Of a stretch of DNA of 64,000 nucleotides, positions 25,886-34,358 are shown piece after piece. The position numbers and the translations under genes are program-made. The notes under the pieces are model-generated. The model made no database searches and had not been told where the DNA came from. It was given only the letters and a program-made list of their open reading frames with translations. Source of the stretch: Thaumasiovibrio occultus (GTDB lineage Bacteria > Pseudomonadota > Gammaproteobacteria > Enterobacterales > Vibrionaceae). The stretch lies in NCBI GenBank assembly GCA_019703815.1, contig AP023053.1, forward strand, positions 978,995 through 1,042,994, written 5' to 3'. Within the stretch, counting starts at the first letter, position 1. Each line of letters starts with the position of its first letter.

Positions 25886-26263
25886 ATGACTGAGCTACAA
25901 ATTTGTGGGGCACTGTTAGTGTCAGGGCTGGCGTTTTTCAAATTGAACCGAGTGGCGCGGCACCGCAAGCGTAACTACGCCATTTTCGCGCTCATTGCGG
26001 TCATTTCTCTCATTGGCGCGTTCTATTTTCTTGTCCCTGGCTTTCAAGTGCCGCCAAACGCAAAGACCCCGTTCACAAGCCACTACTTTCCCACGTTCGT
26101 CATGGCGTGTGTCTTCACTGCGGTTGGATTTTCGAGTAATGCGATTGCAAGAAGACTACCATGGTCAAATAAACTCTACGCCTATTTACCCTACTATGGG
26201 TTAGCGTTTGGCTTCATCAGTTTTATATTGTTTGTGACCGCTACAGTAATCAGTCTCAGTTAA
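25886..26263 (+). CDS. Four-helix inner-membrane protein
   Basis: About 125 residues with four hydrophobic spans (about 6-23, 33-55, 69-90, 103-124). A basic loop RVARHRKRN after helix one sets the N-terminus outside by the positive-inside rule. Family unknown. The start is placed at the second ATG because AAGGA, five bases upstream, overlaps the first one. Confidence 0.65.
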   Translation: MTELQICGALLVSGLAFFKLNRVARHRKRNYAIFALIAVISLIGAFYFLVPGFQVPPNAKTPFTSHYFPTFVMACVFTAVGFSSNAIARRLPWSNKLYAYLPYYGLAFGFISFILFVTATVISLS

Positions 26264-26387
26264 CGCGCGCCAAGAAAACATCGCGAAGATGGGCAAACAC
26301 AAGAAGCAAGTCGAAAATAGCAGCGGATGAACGTGTCTTGTTGAACTCGTCCATATCGCTGCTACCTGCAATTCCAACGCGCTGAAA

Positions 26388-27596
26388 CTACACAGATTGT
26401 CTCGGTAAGATGACCATCACGCCCAAACCGGGATGACAATCAAGCAAGCTGATGGTGCCGTGGTGTAGACCCGCGACGGCTTTGGCTAACGATAAGCCAA
26501 GCCCTAACCCGCCTTTAGTGCGGCTTTTATCAATCCGATAGAGACGCTCAAATACCCGCGCTTTTTCGCTATCAGCAATGCCCGGCCCATTATCTTCAAC
26601 ACAAATCCACGCATTTTCGCCATCTTGACCACAACGCAGTTGGATCTCACTGCCCGCCGGGCAATACTTCAACGCATTCTCGATAAGATTGGCCACTTGC
26701 TGGATCAGCAATTCGCGATCGCCTTGCATCATTACGGGCTGTGAAGGCATATCGACATTCAAGATCATCTCGGCATCTTCTGCCACATCCACGTAAATTT
26801 CAGCGACAGTGTCGATCACTTGCGTAAGATCGAGCGCAGCGAATCGGCTACGGCGTGCACCGGATTCAATTTGAGAGATCCGTAACAGAGCATCAAAAAT
26901 TGAGGCCAAACGCTGCGAGTCCACCAAGGCATTGTCCAGCTCATTCAAAAACGCGTCCGATTGCGGCCGGCTATCTGCTTCATCGCGCAGCGTGAGCAAG
27001 TTGTGGCGAAGTCGGGTGATCGGGGTTTTCAATTCATGGGCGATATTGGCGGAGATGTCGCTCATCGCGGCCACTGAGCCTTCTAAGCGCGACAACATTT
27101 CATCTAGCGACACCGAGATACGCGCTAAGTCGTTGTAAGACTGTTTTTCACCGGTGCGCGCAGAAAGATCGCCATCCGCGACCGCACTCAGCACCGTTTC
27201 GATACGGGAAATACGCTTTTGGCTATGTCGGCTTAACGCCACCACAATCAAGCTGGTAAAAATCGACACCAATACCCCAGCTAGGACAAAGCCGCTGGTT
27301 AACACCGCCATAATTTCATCGTCTTCGATCGGATCATCATCGATATGGGTAGTTTGCCCTTGGACAAGTTCACGGGACTCTTTGACGATTTCTCGATTTT
27401 GGCTACCCAACTCATGGTCGACATACAATAGCGTGACTGACGCCATTAACAACAAACTGAAAATAGACACCGCACCAAACATCAACCCTTGCTGCAACGC
27501 GGAGCTTTTCAGCCAAGCGGGTAAGCGGTGTCGCCACTGTGGGGCGGTCACTGCATTAAAGATACTGGCGCGCCAACGCGAAAACGCCGCCTTCAT
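26388..27596 (-). CDS. Sensor histidine kinase of a two-component system
   Basis: 402 residues. Two membrane helices (about 33-55 and 95-120) flank a short periplasmic loop of only about 40 residues, and a HAMP region follows. The HisKA helix contains the phosphate-accepting H in NIAHELKTPITRLRHN. The ATPase domain has the N box NLIENALKYC, the G1 box VEDNGPGI and the G2-like GLGLGLSLAKAV. It overlaps the response-regulator gene by four bases, so the two form an operon. The short periplasmic loop resembles kinases that sense membrane or metal stress. The stimulus is unknown. The PepSY gene nearby may feed into it. Confidence 0.92.
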   Translation of the reverse strand: MKAAFSRWRASIFNAVTAPQWRHRLPAWLKSSALQQGLMFGAVSIFSLLLMASVTLLYVDHELGSQNREIVKESRELVQGQTTHIDDDPIEDDEIMAVLTSGFVLAGVLVSIFTSLIVVALSRHSQKRISRIETVLSAVADGDLSARTGEKQSYNDLARISVSLDEMLSRLEGSVAAMSDISANIAHELKTPITRLRHNLLTLRDEADSRPQSDAFLNELDNALVDSQRLASIFDALLRISQIESGARRSRFAALDLTQVIDTVAEIYVDVAEDAEMILNVDMPSQPVMMQGDRELLIQQVANLIENALKYCPAGSEIQLRCGQDGENAWICVEDNGPGIADSEKARVFERLYRIDKSRTKGGLGLGLSLAKAVAGLHHGTISLLDCHPGLGVMVILPRQSV

Positions 27597-28306
27597 TGCG
27601 GATCTCCACTTTTTGGCTCAAGCCCGTTTTTGTGCTCGAGTTTATATCCCGCGCCTCGCACGGTTTGGATCAAGGTATCGCCAAACGGCTTTTCAAGCTT
27701 GTTTCTCAAGCGACTAATATGGGTTTCAACCACGCTGGTTTGGGGATCAAAATGAATATCCCAGACGTGCTCTAACAGCATGGTACGGGTGATCACTCGG
27801 CCAGGGTGGCGCAAAAACAGCTCTAAAATACGAAATTCTTTCGGTTGGAGATCGAGCGCGATCCCTTGACGCATGGCGCTATGTTCAAACAGGTTCACCA
27901 CTACATCGCCGTAGGCCAGCTCTGGGCTCATCTCGGTGGTTTTGAGCACGGAGCGACGCGACAACGCCGTGACACGCGCAAGCAATTCTGAAAACGCGAA
28001 CGGTTTGGTTAAGTAGTCATCACCACCTGCTTCCAACCCTTCAACGCGATCATCAACCCCGCCCAGCGAGGTCAGAAACAAAATTGGGGTAACAATTTGC
28101 GCCGCGCGTAGTGCTTTCACCAGTGATAAACCATCTAAGCCCGGCAGCATACGATCGACTATCGCCACATCATAGTTTTCGCTCATACACAAAGAGAGCG
28201 CAAATTTGCCGTTGTCGGTCACTTCCACTTGGTGCCCGGCTTCGCGCAACCCCTTTTCTACAAAACTGCTGAGACTGCTATCATCTTCAACCAGTAATAC
28301 TCGCAT
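27593..28306 (-). CDS. OmpR-family response regulator
   Basis: About 237 residues. The receiver domain (MRVLLVEDDSSLSSFV) has the phosphoacceptor D in VDRMLPGLDGL, the conserved T in FLTSLGG and K in YLTKPFAFSELL. The C-terminal winged helix has the OmpR signature (DLQPKEFRILELFLRHPGRV, and VVETHISRLRNKLE). The start is placed at MRVLLVEDD; the frame opens 16 codons earlier but that part is unlike the family. The start of the partner kinase overlaps its stop. A dispersed repeat copy (28520-28546) lies about 215 bp upstream. Confidence 0.93.
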   Translation of the reverse strand: MRVLLVEDDSSLSSFVEKGLREAGHQVEVTDNGKFALSLCMSENYDVAIVDRMLPGLDGLSLVKALRAAQIVTPILFLTSLGGVDDRVEGLEAGGDDYLTKPFAFSELLARVTALSRRSVLKTTEMSPELAYGDVVVNLFEHSAMRQGIALDLQPKEFRILELFLRHPGRVITRTMLLEHVWDIHFDPQTSVVETHISRLRNKLEKPFGDTLIQTVRGAGYKLEHKNGLEPKSGDPQ

Positions 28307-28519
28307 GCATTTTTCTCTCTTTTTATATGGGGCTGACAAGGCGTTGGGTGCCAACTATTAGGCTCAAGATGCTTGGCGCTCGAGCAACAAATTACTGGCT
28401 GCTTTGGCATATTACCAATAACGACGTGGTGGCCGGAAGTGAGTTGCTTTTCGGCTCTCCTTTTTACACTCTCGGTAAGGTTAGCCGAGCCTGAACCACA
28501 GGCTCGATTTTCATGCCAC

Positions 28520-28546
28520 TATACCCAAGTGACTTCAAGGTGCTGG
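28520..28546 (+). repeat. Dispersed repeat, copy 1
   Basis: TATACCCAAGTGACTTCAAG, continuing GTGCTGG. This short word recurs at 29642, 30799 and 49029 in the same orientation, all in non-coding sequence. Confidence 0.75.
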
Positions 28547-28559
28547 ATTCAGAGCCGAA

Positions 28560-28862
28560 TCACACAACCACCACGGGATCGTCGTTTTGATGACCGCTCA
28601 CTGGGTTAGCCACATCATTGGGCGTTTGACGCAAATGCCATTTCGCCATGATCACTGCGGCCACTCCTGCCAGCATACAAGCACCCAGTGTAATCAATCC
28701 GGTGACGAAAAATAGTGAACAGGTGATCAACCCTACAACAATTCGAGCGCCGTTTTTCGCCAGATCGGCGGCGTTAAATTTCATTGCTAACGCCTTCGCA
28801 TTGGCGGCAAGCTTGCGAAGAAATGCGGTTGAAAAACCTGATGTTGTTTTCGTTTGATTCAT
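28560..28862 (-). CDS. Small inner-membrane protein, 100 residues
   Basis: It starts MNQTKTTSGFSTAFLRKLAANAK, a basic amphipathic N-terminus, followed by two adjacent hydrophobic helices (about residues 40-80, IVVGLITCSLFFVTGLITLG and ACMLAGVAAVIMAKW). It ends in a Pro/Asp tail, PNDVANPVSGHQNDDPVVVV. Not recognised. It lies just downstream of the PepSY gene and upstream of the regulator gene on the same strand, so it may belong to the same envelope-signalling cluster. A GGATAAAG purine stretch precedes the ATG. Confidence 0.65.
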   Translation of the reverse strand: MNQTKTTSGFSTAFLRKLAANAKALAMKFNAADLAKNGARIVVGLITCSLFFVTGLITLGACMLAGVAAVIMAKWHLRQTPNDVANPVSGHQNDDPVVVV

Positions 28863-28936
28863 AACTTTATCCTTTCAAAAACCTATCGTCTGCAAGCGGT
28901 AGGCAGGTGCAATACGCATCTGCCTACCGAGTTTTT

Positions 28937-29497
28937 TTATGATTTAGCCGGGCTTGCACTAATTTGCGTTTCGACATGTTTGCCGTTGGCATTCAGTAGT
29001 TCGATGTCGTAAAGCAGCGCATCGTCTTCATCTTCTAGCTCAACGCTCCACGCCTTGCCGCCCATTTGTGCTTCGGCTTTCGCAACTGCTTGCTCTAGCG
29101 ACAATACGTCACCCTTGTTAACGCCTGACAACCACAGCGCGTTTTCGAGTTGATCATCATCGCCGTCATCATGACCTTCATCGTCGCCCTCATCACCACC
29201 GCGACGCTGTTGAGTTAAGATCACTTCGCCGGTTTTCGCATGCACTACCGCATGAACTTCTTCACCGTTTTGGTTGATCAGGTCAATCTCATAGATAGCC
29301 TGACCCATTTCAACATCACGCTCGGCTTCCATCGGGGTCGCACCCGTGCTTTGCTTAGCAATGCTCACCGCTTGGGTCAGCGAAATCGCATCTTGATCTA
29401 GTGATGTTGGCGCTTCTTCTGCGTAAGACGCGAACGCGGTCATACCAAACACTAGGGCAACAGCAGCAGGCTTAAATACAGTAGACTTTTTCATCAT
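28937..29497 (-). CDS. Periplasmic PepSY-domain protein
   Basis: About 186 residues. A signal peptide (MKKSTVFKPAAVALVFGMTAFASYA) is followed by two PepSY domains, SLTQAVSIAKQSTGATPMEAE with YEIDLINQNGEEVHAVVHA, then SLEQAVAKAEAQMGGKAWSVE with YDIELLNANGKHVE. They are separated by an Asp/Glu/His-rich linker (GGDEGDDEGHDDGDDDQ) that could bind metal. PepSY proteins act as periplasmic inhibitors or adaptors. Position beside a two-component system suggests it modulates the kinase. The start is placed at the adjacent ATG pair following GAGGAATTG. Confidence 0.82.
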   Translation of the reverse strand: MMKKSTVFKPAAVALVFGMTAFASYAEEAPTSLDQDAISLTQAVSIAKQSTGATPMEAERDVEMGQAIYEIDLINQNGEEVHAVVHAKTGEVILTQQRRGGDEGDDEGHDDGDDDQLENALWLSGVNKGDVLSLEQAVAKAEAQMGGKAWSVELEDEDDALLYDIELLNANGKHVETQISASPAKS

Positions 29498-29641
29498 CAA
29501 TTCCTCGTAGTCGGTTTCAAACTGACAAGGTGTGTTCCCTGTCGATGTGTTCACTTTACTTCCCACGATTTTCATCAAGCTTGCCGCAACTATACATTTT
29601 TGTAAGGTTGACCCATCGCACGATTTATCTCGCGTTGGTGG

Positions 29642-29670
29642 CATACACCCAAGTAACCTCTAGGTGCTTG
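29642..29670 (+). repeat. Dispersed repeat, copy 2 (diverged)
   Basis: ATACACCCAAGTAACCTCTA then GGTGCTTGG. It matches copy 1 with several changes. It lies upstream of the PepSY gene, and the two copies flank the 28560-29497 gene pair. Confidence 0.6.
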
Positions 29671-29979
29671 GCTATAGTTGCGCTTAATCACACAGAACCC
29701 AATGTAAGCGAGGTAATAGATGAAATGGAACGCGATATATCACCACGTTTAAGTGAGTGAAATGTCAAAGATAGGGGCGCTGACTTGCTCCAAGCCGCGG
29801 TTTTAGGCAGGCTAGCACCGAATGTGCAGAGGCTGGGTACAAGGCGCACTCAGGGTTGCTGGCGAACAAACGCTATCACTGCGTTTATCAAAAACAGAAG
29901 CCGCCTTTCCAGTAAGGTGGTTTCTCAGCAAGGCAATGCTGCGCGGTAAGAATGGATTCACACGTGAGGAGTAACGGAC

Positions 29980-30525
29980 TTGATTGCAAGACTCATCGAC
30001 AAACTGATCTTTGGCGCAGCGCTGCTTGTGGCATTGCAAATTCCGCAATTGGCGGATCATTATCAGCAGTTTTTATCAGGTTTGTATGAATCGACTCAGT
30101 GGCAGGTGGATGGCTATGCCGAGACCGCGCGCGAGCATGATTACGCAACGGTGGATGATATGATCGTCGATCATCTGCGTAACGAGTCGCCAAGCGTCAA
30201 AGCCGATGCGATGCAAAAACTCGAAACCTTGGCCTTGTACAACAAGCTCGGCGAAGGGATGGAGATTTTCCAGTCGCGCAATTTGTTTAAACAAACCGCC
30301 TATATGTTCCATCCAAGCCGGATTGACTATCTCGAAACCACACTCGAGAACTTTACCGTTGGCATTCCCCTCACTGCGGAAGGCTTGGCCTTTGGTGCTG
30401 GGCTTGGTCTGGTGCTCAATTTCTTGCTGATGATCCCGGTTGCGCTGTGGCAACGCCAAAGAAGATTGAAGAAAATCAATCTTGATCGTCCGCGTAATCC
30501 TCCTAAACCGGCACCGCAAAAGTAA
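29980..30525 (+). CDS. DUF2937-family membrane protein
   Basis: 181 residues. An N-terminal membrane helix (LIFGAALLVALQIPQLADHY) is followed by a long helical linker with YESTQWQVDGYAETAREHDY, a second hydrophobic segment near residues 130-157 (GLAFGAGLGLVLNFLLMIP) and a basic Pro-rich tail (RPRNPPKPAPQK). It matches the general layout of DUF2937 proteins, whose role is unknown. The start is a TTG eight bases after GAGGAG. It has its own terminator. Confidence 0.75.
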   Translation: MIARLIDKLIFGAALLVALQIPQLADHYQQFLSGLYESTQWQVDGYAETAREHDYATVDDMIVDHLRNESPSVKADAMQKLETLALYNKLGEGMEIFQSRNLFKQTAYMFHPSRIDYLETTLENFTVGIPLTAEGLAFGAGLGLVLNFLLMIPVALWQRQRRLKKINLDRPRNPPKPAPQK

Positions 30526-30552
30526 GCGAATCGCTTATTTGGTTGGAATTGA

Positions 30553-30582
30553 CGCCCGTGGCAAAGCGCCATGGGCGTTTTT
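30553..30582 (+). terminator. Terminator of the DUF2937 gene
   Basis: CGCCCGTGGC and GCCATGGGCG pair with one G-T wobble, followed by TTTTT, 28 bp past the stop. Confidence 0.85.
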
Positions 30583-31086
30583 GATCTCGCCTTAGCTCTC
30601 ATCTGCTGCACAAGTGCTGATCTATTCGAGGTGCTTTGTCTATTGAGCTACTTGCTCTATTTGCGGTGTTTTCTCGACGAGAGACGCTTTCTCGAGTTGG
30701 GAGACTTTGTGTACTTTTTGGCTTTCAATGTTGGCTCTCAAGCGACTTTTCCGCTATCGACGCCTTGTTTTTATCTCTTCGAAATTCGCTGTGGCAGCGA
30801 TAGCCAAGTGACTTCAAATAAATCAGCCCTATTGTCAAATATCCCACTGATCCGATGTCTTGTTATATTTTGTTCTGCTTTGTTAGTTGATTTTAAATAA
30901 AATCGACAAAACTAAAGTGGACGGACCAGACAAAATAAAAATCAACCCTATTTTTCAAATAATAAGACGCAGTTAATTAAGATAATGAACAATGTTTTCA
31001 ATGCTTTTACTTTGTGGGAATTTACTTATATTGTTTTTGCAAATTAAACGACAACAAACACACGGAATAAGATATAAGGAATAACA
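30583..31086. other. AT-rich intergenic region with a dispersed-repeat fragment
   Basis: No supported gene. A 109-codon plus frame starts inside the terminator at 30571 and is rejected. It holds a partial dispersed repeat at 30799-30817. The stretch from 30830 to 31080 is strongly AT-rich and acts as the promoter region of the lipoprotein gene. Confidence 0.55.
30799..30817 (+). repeat. Dispersed repeat, copy 3 (partial)
   Basis: GATAGCCAAGTGACTTCAA matches the first part of copies 1 and 4, then diverges. Confidence 0.55.
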
Positions 31087-31524
31087 ATGAAAAAGCTACT
31101 TTCTGCCCTATTTGCAATGGTGTTGGCGACCGGCTGTGCAACCACAACCCAACCTATTAATGAGATGGAGTTACTAGCACAAGCGCTAGACATTTCGCCA
31201 ACCAAGAACATCAGCTTATGGAACATCCCGAGTCGCGGCGCTATCGCAGATGCGGCTTCTATCTCGACAAATGGCGGCGGTGCAGCCGATCAGCTCAGTG
31301 CAGTAATGCAGCAGATCGGTCAAAAAGGGGCTGGCACATTAATCCTAACCAGTAAGAACCCGAAACTACCACTGGCTCACCTTGAAGGCGCATTAGAAAA
31401 CTTAGACAGCGTTCCTGCTGAGCTTTTCCTTATTTACGCCGGCAATGAAAGCAACTATGCCTCCATTAAGCAAACCTTCGACGCTTATAACATCGCACAC
31501 GGCTTTATTAACCTAGGAAAATAA
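31087..31524 (+). CDS. Putative lipoprotein, 145 residues
   Basis: It starts with a type II signal peptide, MKKLLSALFAMVLATGCATT, with a lipobox L-A-T-G-C, so the mature protein should be a lipid-anchored periplasmic or outer-membrane protein beginning at Cys17 or so. The rest is soluble (KGAGTLILTSKNPKLPLAHL, then VPAELFLIYAGNESNY) with no recognised domain. A GGAATAACA ribosome site precedes it. It is a single gene followed by a stem-loop. The AT-rich upstream region suggests regulated or horizontally acquired DNA. Confidence 0.75.
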   Translation: MKKLLSALFAMVLATGCATTTQPINEMELLAQALDISPTKNISLWNIPSRGAIADAASISTNGGGAADQLSAVMQQIGQKGAGTLILTSKNPKLPLAHLEGALENLDSVPAELFLIYAGNESNYASIKQTFDAYNIAHGFINLGK

Positions 31525-31548
31525 AACCAGACATAATGCGGTAAATAT

Positions 31549-31572
31549 AAAGGCTGATATTCATCAGCCTTT
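31549..31572 (+). terminator. Hairpin after the lipoprotein gene
   Basis: AAAGGCTGA, TATTCA, TCAGCCTTT form a perfect 9-bp stem about 25 bp past the stop. The T run is minimal, but AAA at the 5' side gives a bidirectional look. Confidence 0.65.
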
Positions 31573-31676
31573 ACCTCTAAATTAGATAAAGTAACCACCC
31601 TTTAATAGGATTACACCGCTTTTCTCGGGGTATTTCAGATTTATACGTCAATACACGAGAGAGCAGCACAGCAGCA

Positions 31677-31802
31677 TTAGCCACTGTCGATGAGAAAAAT
31701 GTACGGCATAGCAATCCATGCTTTTACTCGACCATCGCAGTCTGGTGCCTGATAAATAATATCGCCGTGATCACCCTTCTTATGTGGATTTTCTAACGTC
31801 AT
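31677..31802 (-). pseudogene. Downstream fragment of a gene split by the IS3 element
   Basis: A 41-residue frame (MTLENPHKKGDHGDIIYQAP, then DCDGRVKAWIAMPYIFLIDS) runs to a TAA directly adjoining the IS. It has protein-like composition, and a frame on the other side of the element (33057-33149) reads NHVWVVFADNEHAMWLMD in the same direction, so the two may be parts of one small gene. The ATG inside could also serve as an independent start. Family not recognised. Confidence 0.4.
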
Positions 31803-31835
31803 GATGTTGACCCACTTTAACGGACACAACATTAG

Positions 31836-32723
31836 TTAATTTTGTTGTTTTTCAAAGGCTATTGGTGACATGTAACCAATGCTACTGTGTAGCCGTACTC
31901 TATTGTAAAAGTACTGAATGTACTTTCGCAGCTTTTCTTTTAAATGTCTCAAGTCAGCTAACGCTGCATCCTTTATTAGCTCACCCTTTAACGTTTTAAA
32001 AAACGACTCCACTTCAGCGTTATCTGTGCATTTCCCCGGCCGATTCATACTTTGTTCGATACCATGTTTACTCAGCAGATTACGCACTCTGTCTGCGCAG
32101 AATTCACGTCCTCTATCTGTATGAAACAGCAGGCCCGGACTCGGCTTGCGACTCGCTATCGCTTTGGCAATCGTCATGGCGGTTAGGTCGGTATTGAGCT
32201 TGTCACTTAGCCCCCAACTGATGACCTTCTTCGAAAATATATCGATGACAACTGCGAGAAATCCCCAACGATTACCCACTTTGATGTAAGTGACATCAGC
32301 TGACCATTGTTCATTGATTTTACTTGTTTTATCTCTCTCTAGACGGCGATTCGCGAGCCCTCTAAAAAACACGCGGCTCTTTTTCTGGCGACGATAAACA
32401 CGGTCAACTCTGGCTTTTAATCCTGCCTCGCGCATTAATCGAGCTACACGTTTTTTGCTCACAGCATAACCTTTCGACTTCAGTACCGCATGGACTTTGG
32501 GGCTGCCGTAGCGGCCTTTGCTTTGTTTGAAAATCAACGCAATTTCAGTCCCTAACTCACTGTCAGTTCTCGCGTGCTGTGACCAAGAACGATGCAGCCA
32601 ATCGTAATAACCACTTCGCGATACGCCAACGTAGCGACATAGCGTTATAACTGGATAGACACCAAAATAACGTTTTATGAATCGGTAGGCTTGCGCTTTT
32701 GTTCTGCTTGAAAGCGTTGCCAC
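31836..32723 (-). CDS. IS3-family transposase OrfB (DDE domain)
   Basis: 295 residues with an rve integrase core. The catalytic triad is visible: D in WSADVTYIKVG, D in LLFHTDRGREFCADRV, and E in NAEVESFFKTLKGEL. Upstream HTH_21-like helix KGRYGSPKVHAVLKSKGY is typical. The annotated start is GTG (GTGGCAACGCTT), but the natural product is normally a fusion with OrfA made by a -1 frameshift on the overlapping A AAA AAG sequence. It appears intact. Confidence 0.92.
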   Translation of the reverse strand: MATLSSRTKAQAYRFIKRYFGVYPVITLCRYVGVSRSGYYDWLHRSWSQHARTDSELGTEIALIFKQSKGRYGSPKVHAVLKSKGYAVSKKRVARLMREAGLKARVDRVYRRQKKSRVFFRGLANRRLERDKTSKINEQWSADVTYIKVGNRWGFLAVVIDIFSKKVISWGLSDKLNTDLTAMTIAKAIASRKPSPGLLFHTDRGREFCADRVRNLLSKHGIEQSMNRPGKCTDNAEVESFFKTLKGELIKDAALADLRHLKEKLRKYIQYFYNRVRLHSSIGYMSPIAFEKQQN

Positions 32724-33010
32724 TTTTTTAGAATATCGTTTTCCTCTTCAAGCTCACTAATGCGTTGTTTCAATTTAGAAACTTCGTCAGTCGCTTTGTC
32801 ACGCTTACCATTATTCTTCTGCGCTCTAATCACACCAAACTCCCCGTCACGATAAGATTTTCGCCACTTAGAAAGCATAAATGGATGAATATCGAGAGCT
32901 TCAGCCACCGACTTAACCGTTCGATGCGTCTCAAAGCTCCATTCCACCGCTTTCAATTTGAAGTCTAGTGAATATTCCGCAGTCTTTTTACCCGTTTTAT
33001 AGGCTGGCAT
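32675..33010 (-). CDS. IS3-family transposase OrfA (HTH)
   Basis: 111 residues: a HTH domain (YSLDFKLKAVEWSFETHRTV, then LDIHPFMLSKWRKSYRDGEF) and a leucine-zipper helix (VSKLKQRISELEEENDILKK). It binds the IS ends and supplies the N-terminus of the OrfAB transposase after frameshifting. The ATG lies a few bases inside the right end. Confidence 0.9.
   Translation of the reverse strand: MPAYKTGKKTAEYSLDFKLKAVEWSFETHRTVKSVAEALDIHPFMLSKWRKSYRDGEFGVIRAQKNNGKRDKATDEVSKLKQRISELEEENDILKKWQRFQAEQKRKPTDS
32723..32729 (-). promoter_or_regulatory. Programmed -1 frameshift site (A6G)
   Basis: The minus-strand heptamer A AAA AAG lies in the OrfA frame (CTA AAA AAG) within the OrfA-OrfB overlap, the standard slip site of IS3-family elements. 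A stimulatory RNA structure downstream was not analysed. Confidence 0.75.
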
Positions 33011-33056
33011 GATGACCTCCTTAGGTCGTCATTGCGTGTCCAGTAAAACGGATCAA

Positions 33057-33149
33057 GTCCATCAGCCACATCGCGTGCTCGTTATCAGCGAAAACTACCC
33101 AAACGTGATTGCCTCTCTTCGCCTTATCACTTGGTCTCTTTACAGCTAT
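33057..33149 (-). pseudogene. Upstream fragment of a gene split by the IS3 element
   Basis: A 31-codon frame immediately beyond the right IS end reads KRGNHVWVVFADNEHAMWLM toward the element. An in-frame TGA lies upstream and no start codon is present, so the 5' end is missing or decayed. With the fragment at 31677-31802 it could form a gene of about 70 codons. The pairing rests on composition only. Confidence 0.35.
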
Positions 33150-33348
33150 TCACGCTAGAAAAGCGCACTCAAATAGTCGAGCCCATAAACACTTCGTCGT
33201 TCAATAATCGATGACATTTTGCTTGTTTCTGCGCCCTGAACAGGCGATATTCACGGGCATTGTTACCTGTTTACGCTTTTATCGGCTGAGTGATCCTTGC
33301 CATCGCAACGTCTTCAGCAGGTAGTCATCGCTTTTGTTGGAATCACAC

Positions 33349-34194
33349 ATGTTTAACGCGCTTACCACTGCAACCACCAAACCACCTGTTTGGTCCTCAT
33401 ACACCGCCGAGATCTTGTGGGCAGATAACCACATAGCACAGCAAATGTTAGCGTTTCACCTTAATCCAGAGGTAGGTTTAGCCTCACGCTCCTTCGCATT
33501 TGTCGACGCTTCTGTGGATTGGCTAGTATCTGAGTTAGGACTCGACAGTCGTTCTCAAACCATCGATTTTGGCTGCGGCCCGGGGCTCTATACCCAACGC
33601 TTAAAAGCCAAAGGCATTGGTACTGTGGTAGGTCTTGATTTTTCAAAGAACTCACTAAACTACGCATCACAGCAAGCCCAGCTAGCTCAGTTGGACATCG
33701 AGTATCACTTGGGAAATTACCTTGACTACCACGACACTCGTCAGTTTGATCTGATCAGCCTGATCATGTGCGATTTTTGTGCCCTTAACCCATCTCAACG
33801 TGCCACCTTGCTGAGTAAGTTCAAAACCTTGCTCGCACCAGACGGCGTTATTGCGTTAGATGTGTACACGCAAAGTCGATTCGACAAACAAACGGAAAGC
33901 ACAACACTGGCAAAAAATGCCATGAATGGGTTTTGGAGTGAACAAGATTACTGGTGTATTCAAAGCGCATTCAACTATACCGCCGAGTTAGTCACGCTGG
34001 ATAGATATGTGATAAGCCAGACAGATCGTCAGTGGGAAGTTTACAATTGGCTACAACACTTCACACTTGAAATGCTGCAACACGAGCTTGCTGCTCAAGG
34101 CTTAGAAATTCGCGCCAAGTATAGCGATCTCTGCGGTGCCCCCTTCGCACCCAATGATGAGATGGCCGTGCTCATCGGTCATAAAGCTTTGTAA
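33349..34194 (+). CDS. SAM-dependent methyltransferase
   Basis: 281 residues from the ATG at 33349 (the frame opens five codons earlier with a TTG). Class I fold: motif I TIDFGCGPGLYTQRLKAKGI at about residues 71-90, GLDFSKNSLNYA, FDLISLIMCDFCAL and LLAPDGVIALDVYT. The N-terminal ILWADNHIAQQMLAFHLNP and the overall layout resemble small-molecule methyltransferases with a helical lid. The substrate is unknown. It is a single gene with a terminator. Confidence 0.88.
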   Translation: MFNALTTATTKPPVWSSYTAEILWADNHIAQQMLAFHLNPEVGLASRSFAFVDASVDWLVSELGLDSRSQTIDFGCGPGLYTQRLKAKGIGTVVGLDFSKNSLNYASQQAQLAQLDIEYHLGNYLDYHDTRQFDLISLIMCDFCALNPSQRATLLSKFKTLLAPDGVIALDVYTQSRFDKQTESTTLAKNAMNGFWSEQDYWCIQSAFNYTAELVTLDRYVISQTDRQWEVYNWLQHFTLEMLQHELAAQGLEIRAKYSDLCGAPFAPNDEMAVLIGHKAL

Positions 34195-34208
34195 GTGAAG
34201 CGTATCTT

Positions 34209-34233
34209 CGGGGGGAGCGTTCGCCCTCCCCTT
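34209..34233 (+). terminator. Terminator of the methyltransferase gene
   Basis: GGGGAG with a GC-rich loop and CTCCCC, followed by TTTATACTTTT, begins 15 bp past the stop. Confidence 0.75.
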
Positions 34234-34358
34234 TATACTTTTGCCTCACGAGAAAGTCAGTGACAGAAGGTGCGTCAAGCGATGCTGCGACATTGGTTAG
34301 CGCAACATCAGACGAAAATACAACATGCTAACCGACTTTACAGTAACAAATAGCAATT

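Larger units (their letters stand above)
31807..33056 (-). mobile_element. IS3-family insertion sequence
   Basis: About 1250 bp with two overlapping genes and imperfect inverted repeats: the 21 bases at 31807-31827 match the reverse complement of 33036-33056 at 16 of 21 positions. OrfA and OrfB overlap by 49 bp with an A6G slip site. Both genes are open, so the element may be active. No clean target duplication can be seen at the flanks, so the outermost bases are uncertain by a few nucleotides. Confidence 0.88.

Noticed and set aside
30571-30900. 109-codon plus-strand frame
   Set aside because: It begins inside the terminator of the DUF2937 gene, crosses a dispersed repeat and has poor protein character.
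31799-33062. Target-site duplication of the IS3 element
   Set aside because: Bases on both sides do not show a clear 3-5 bp direct repeat at any reasonable placement of the ends.
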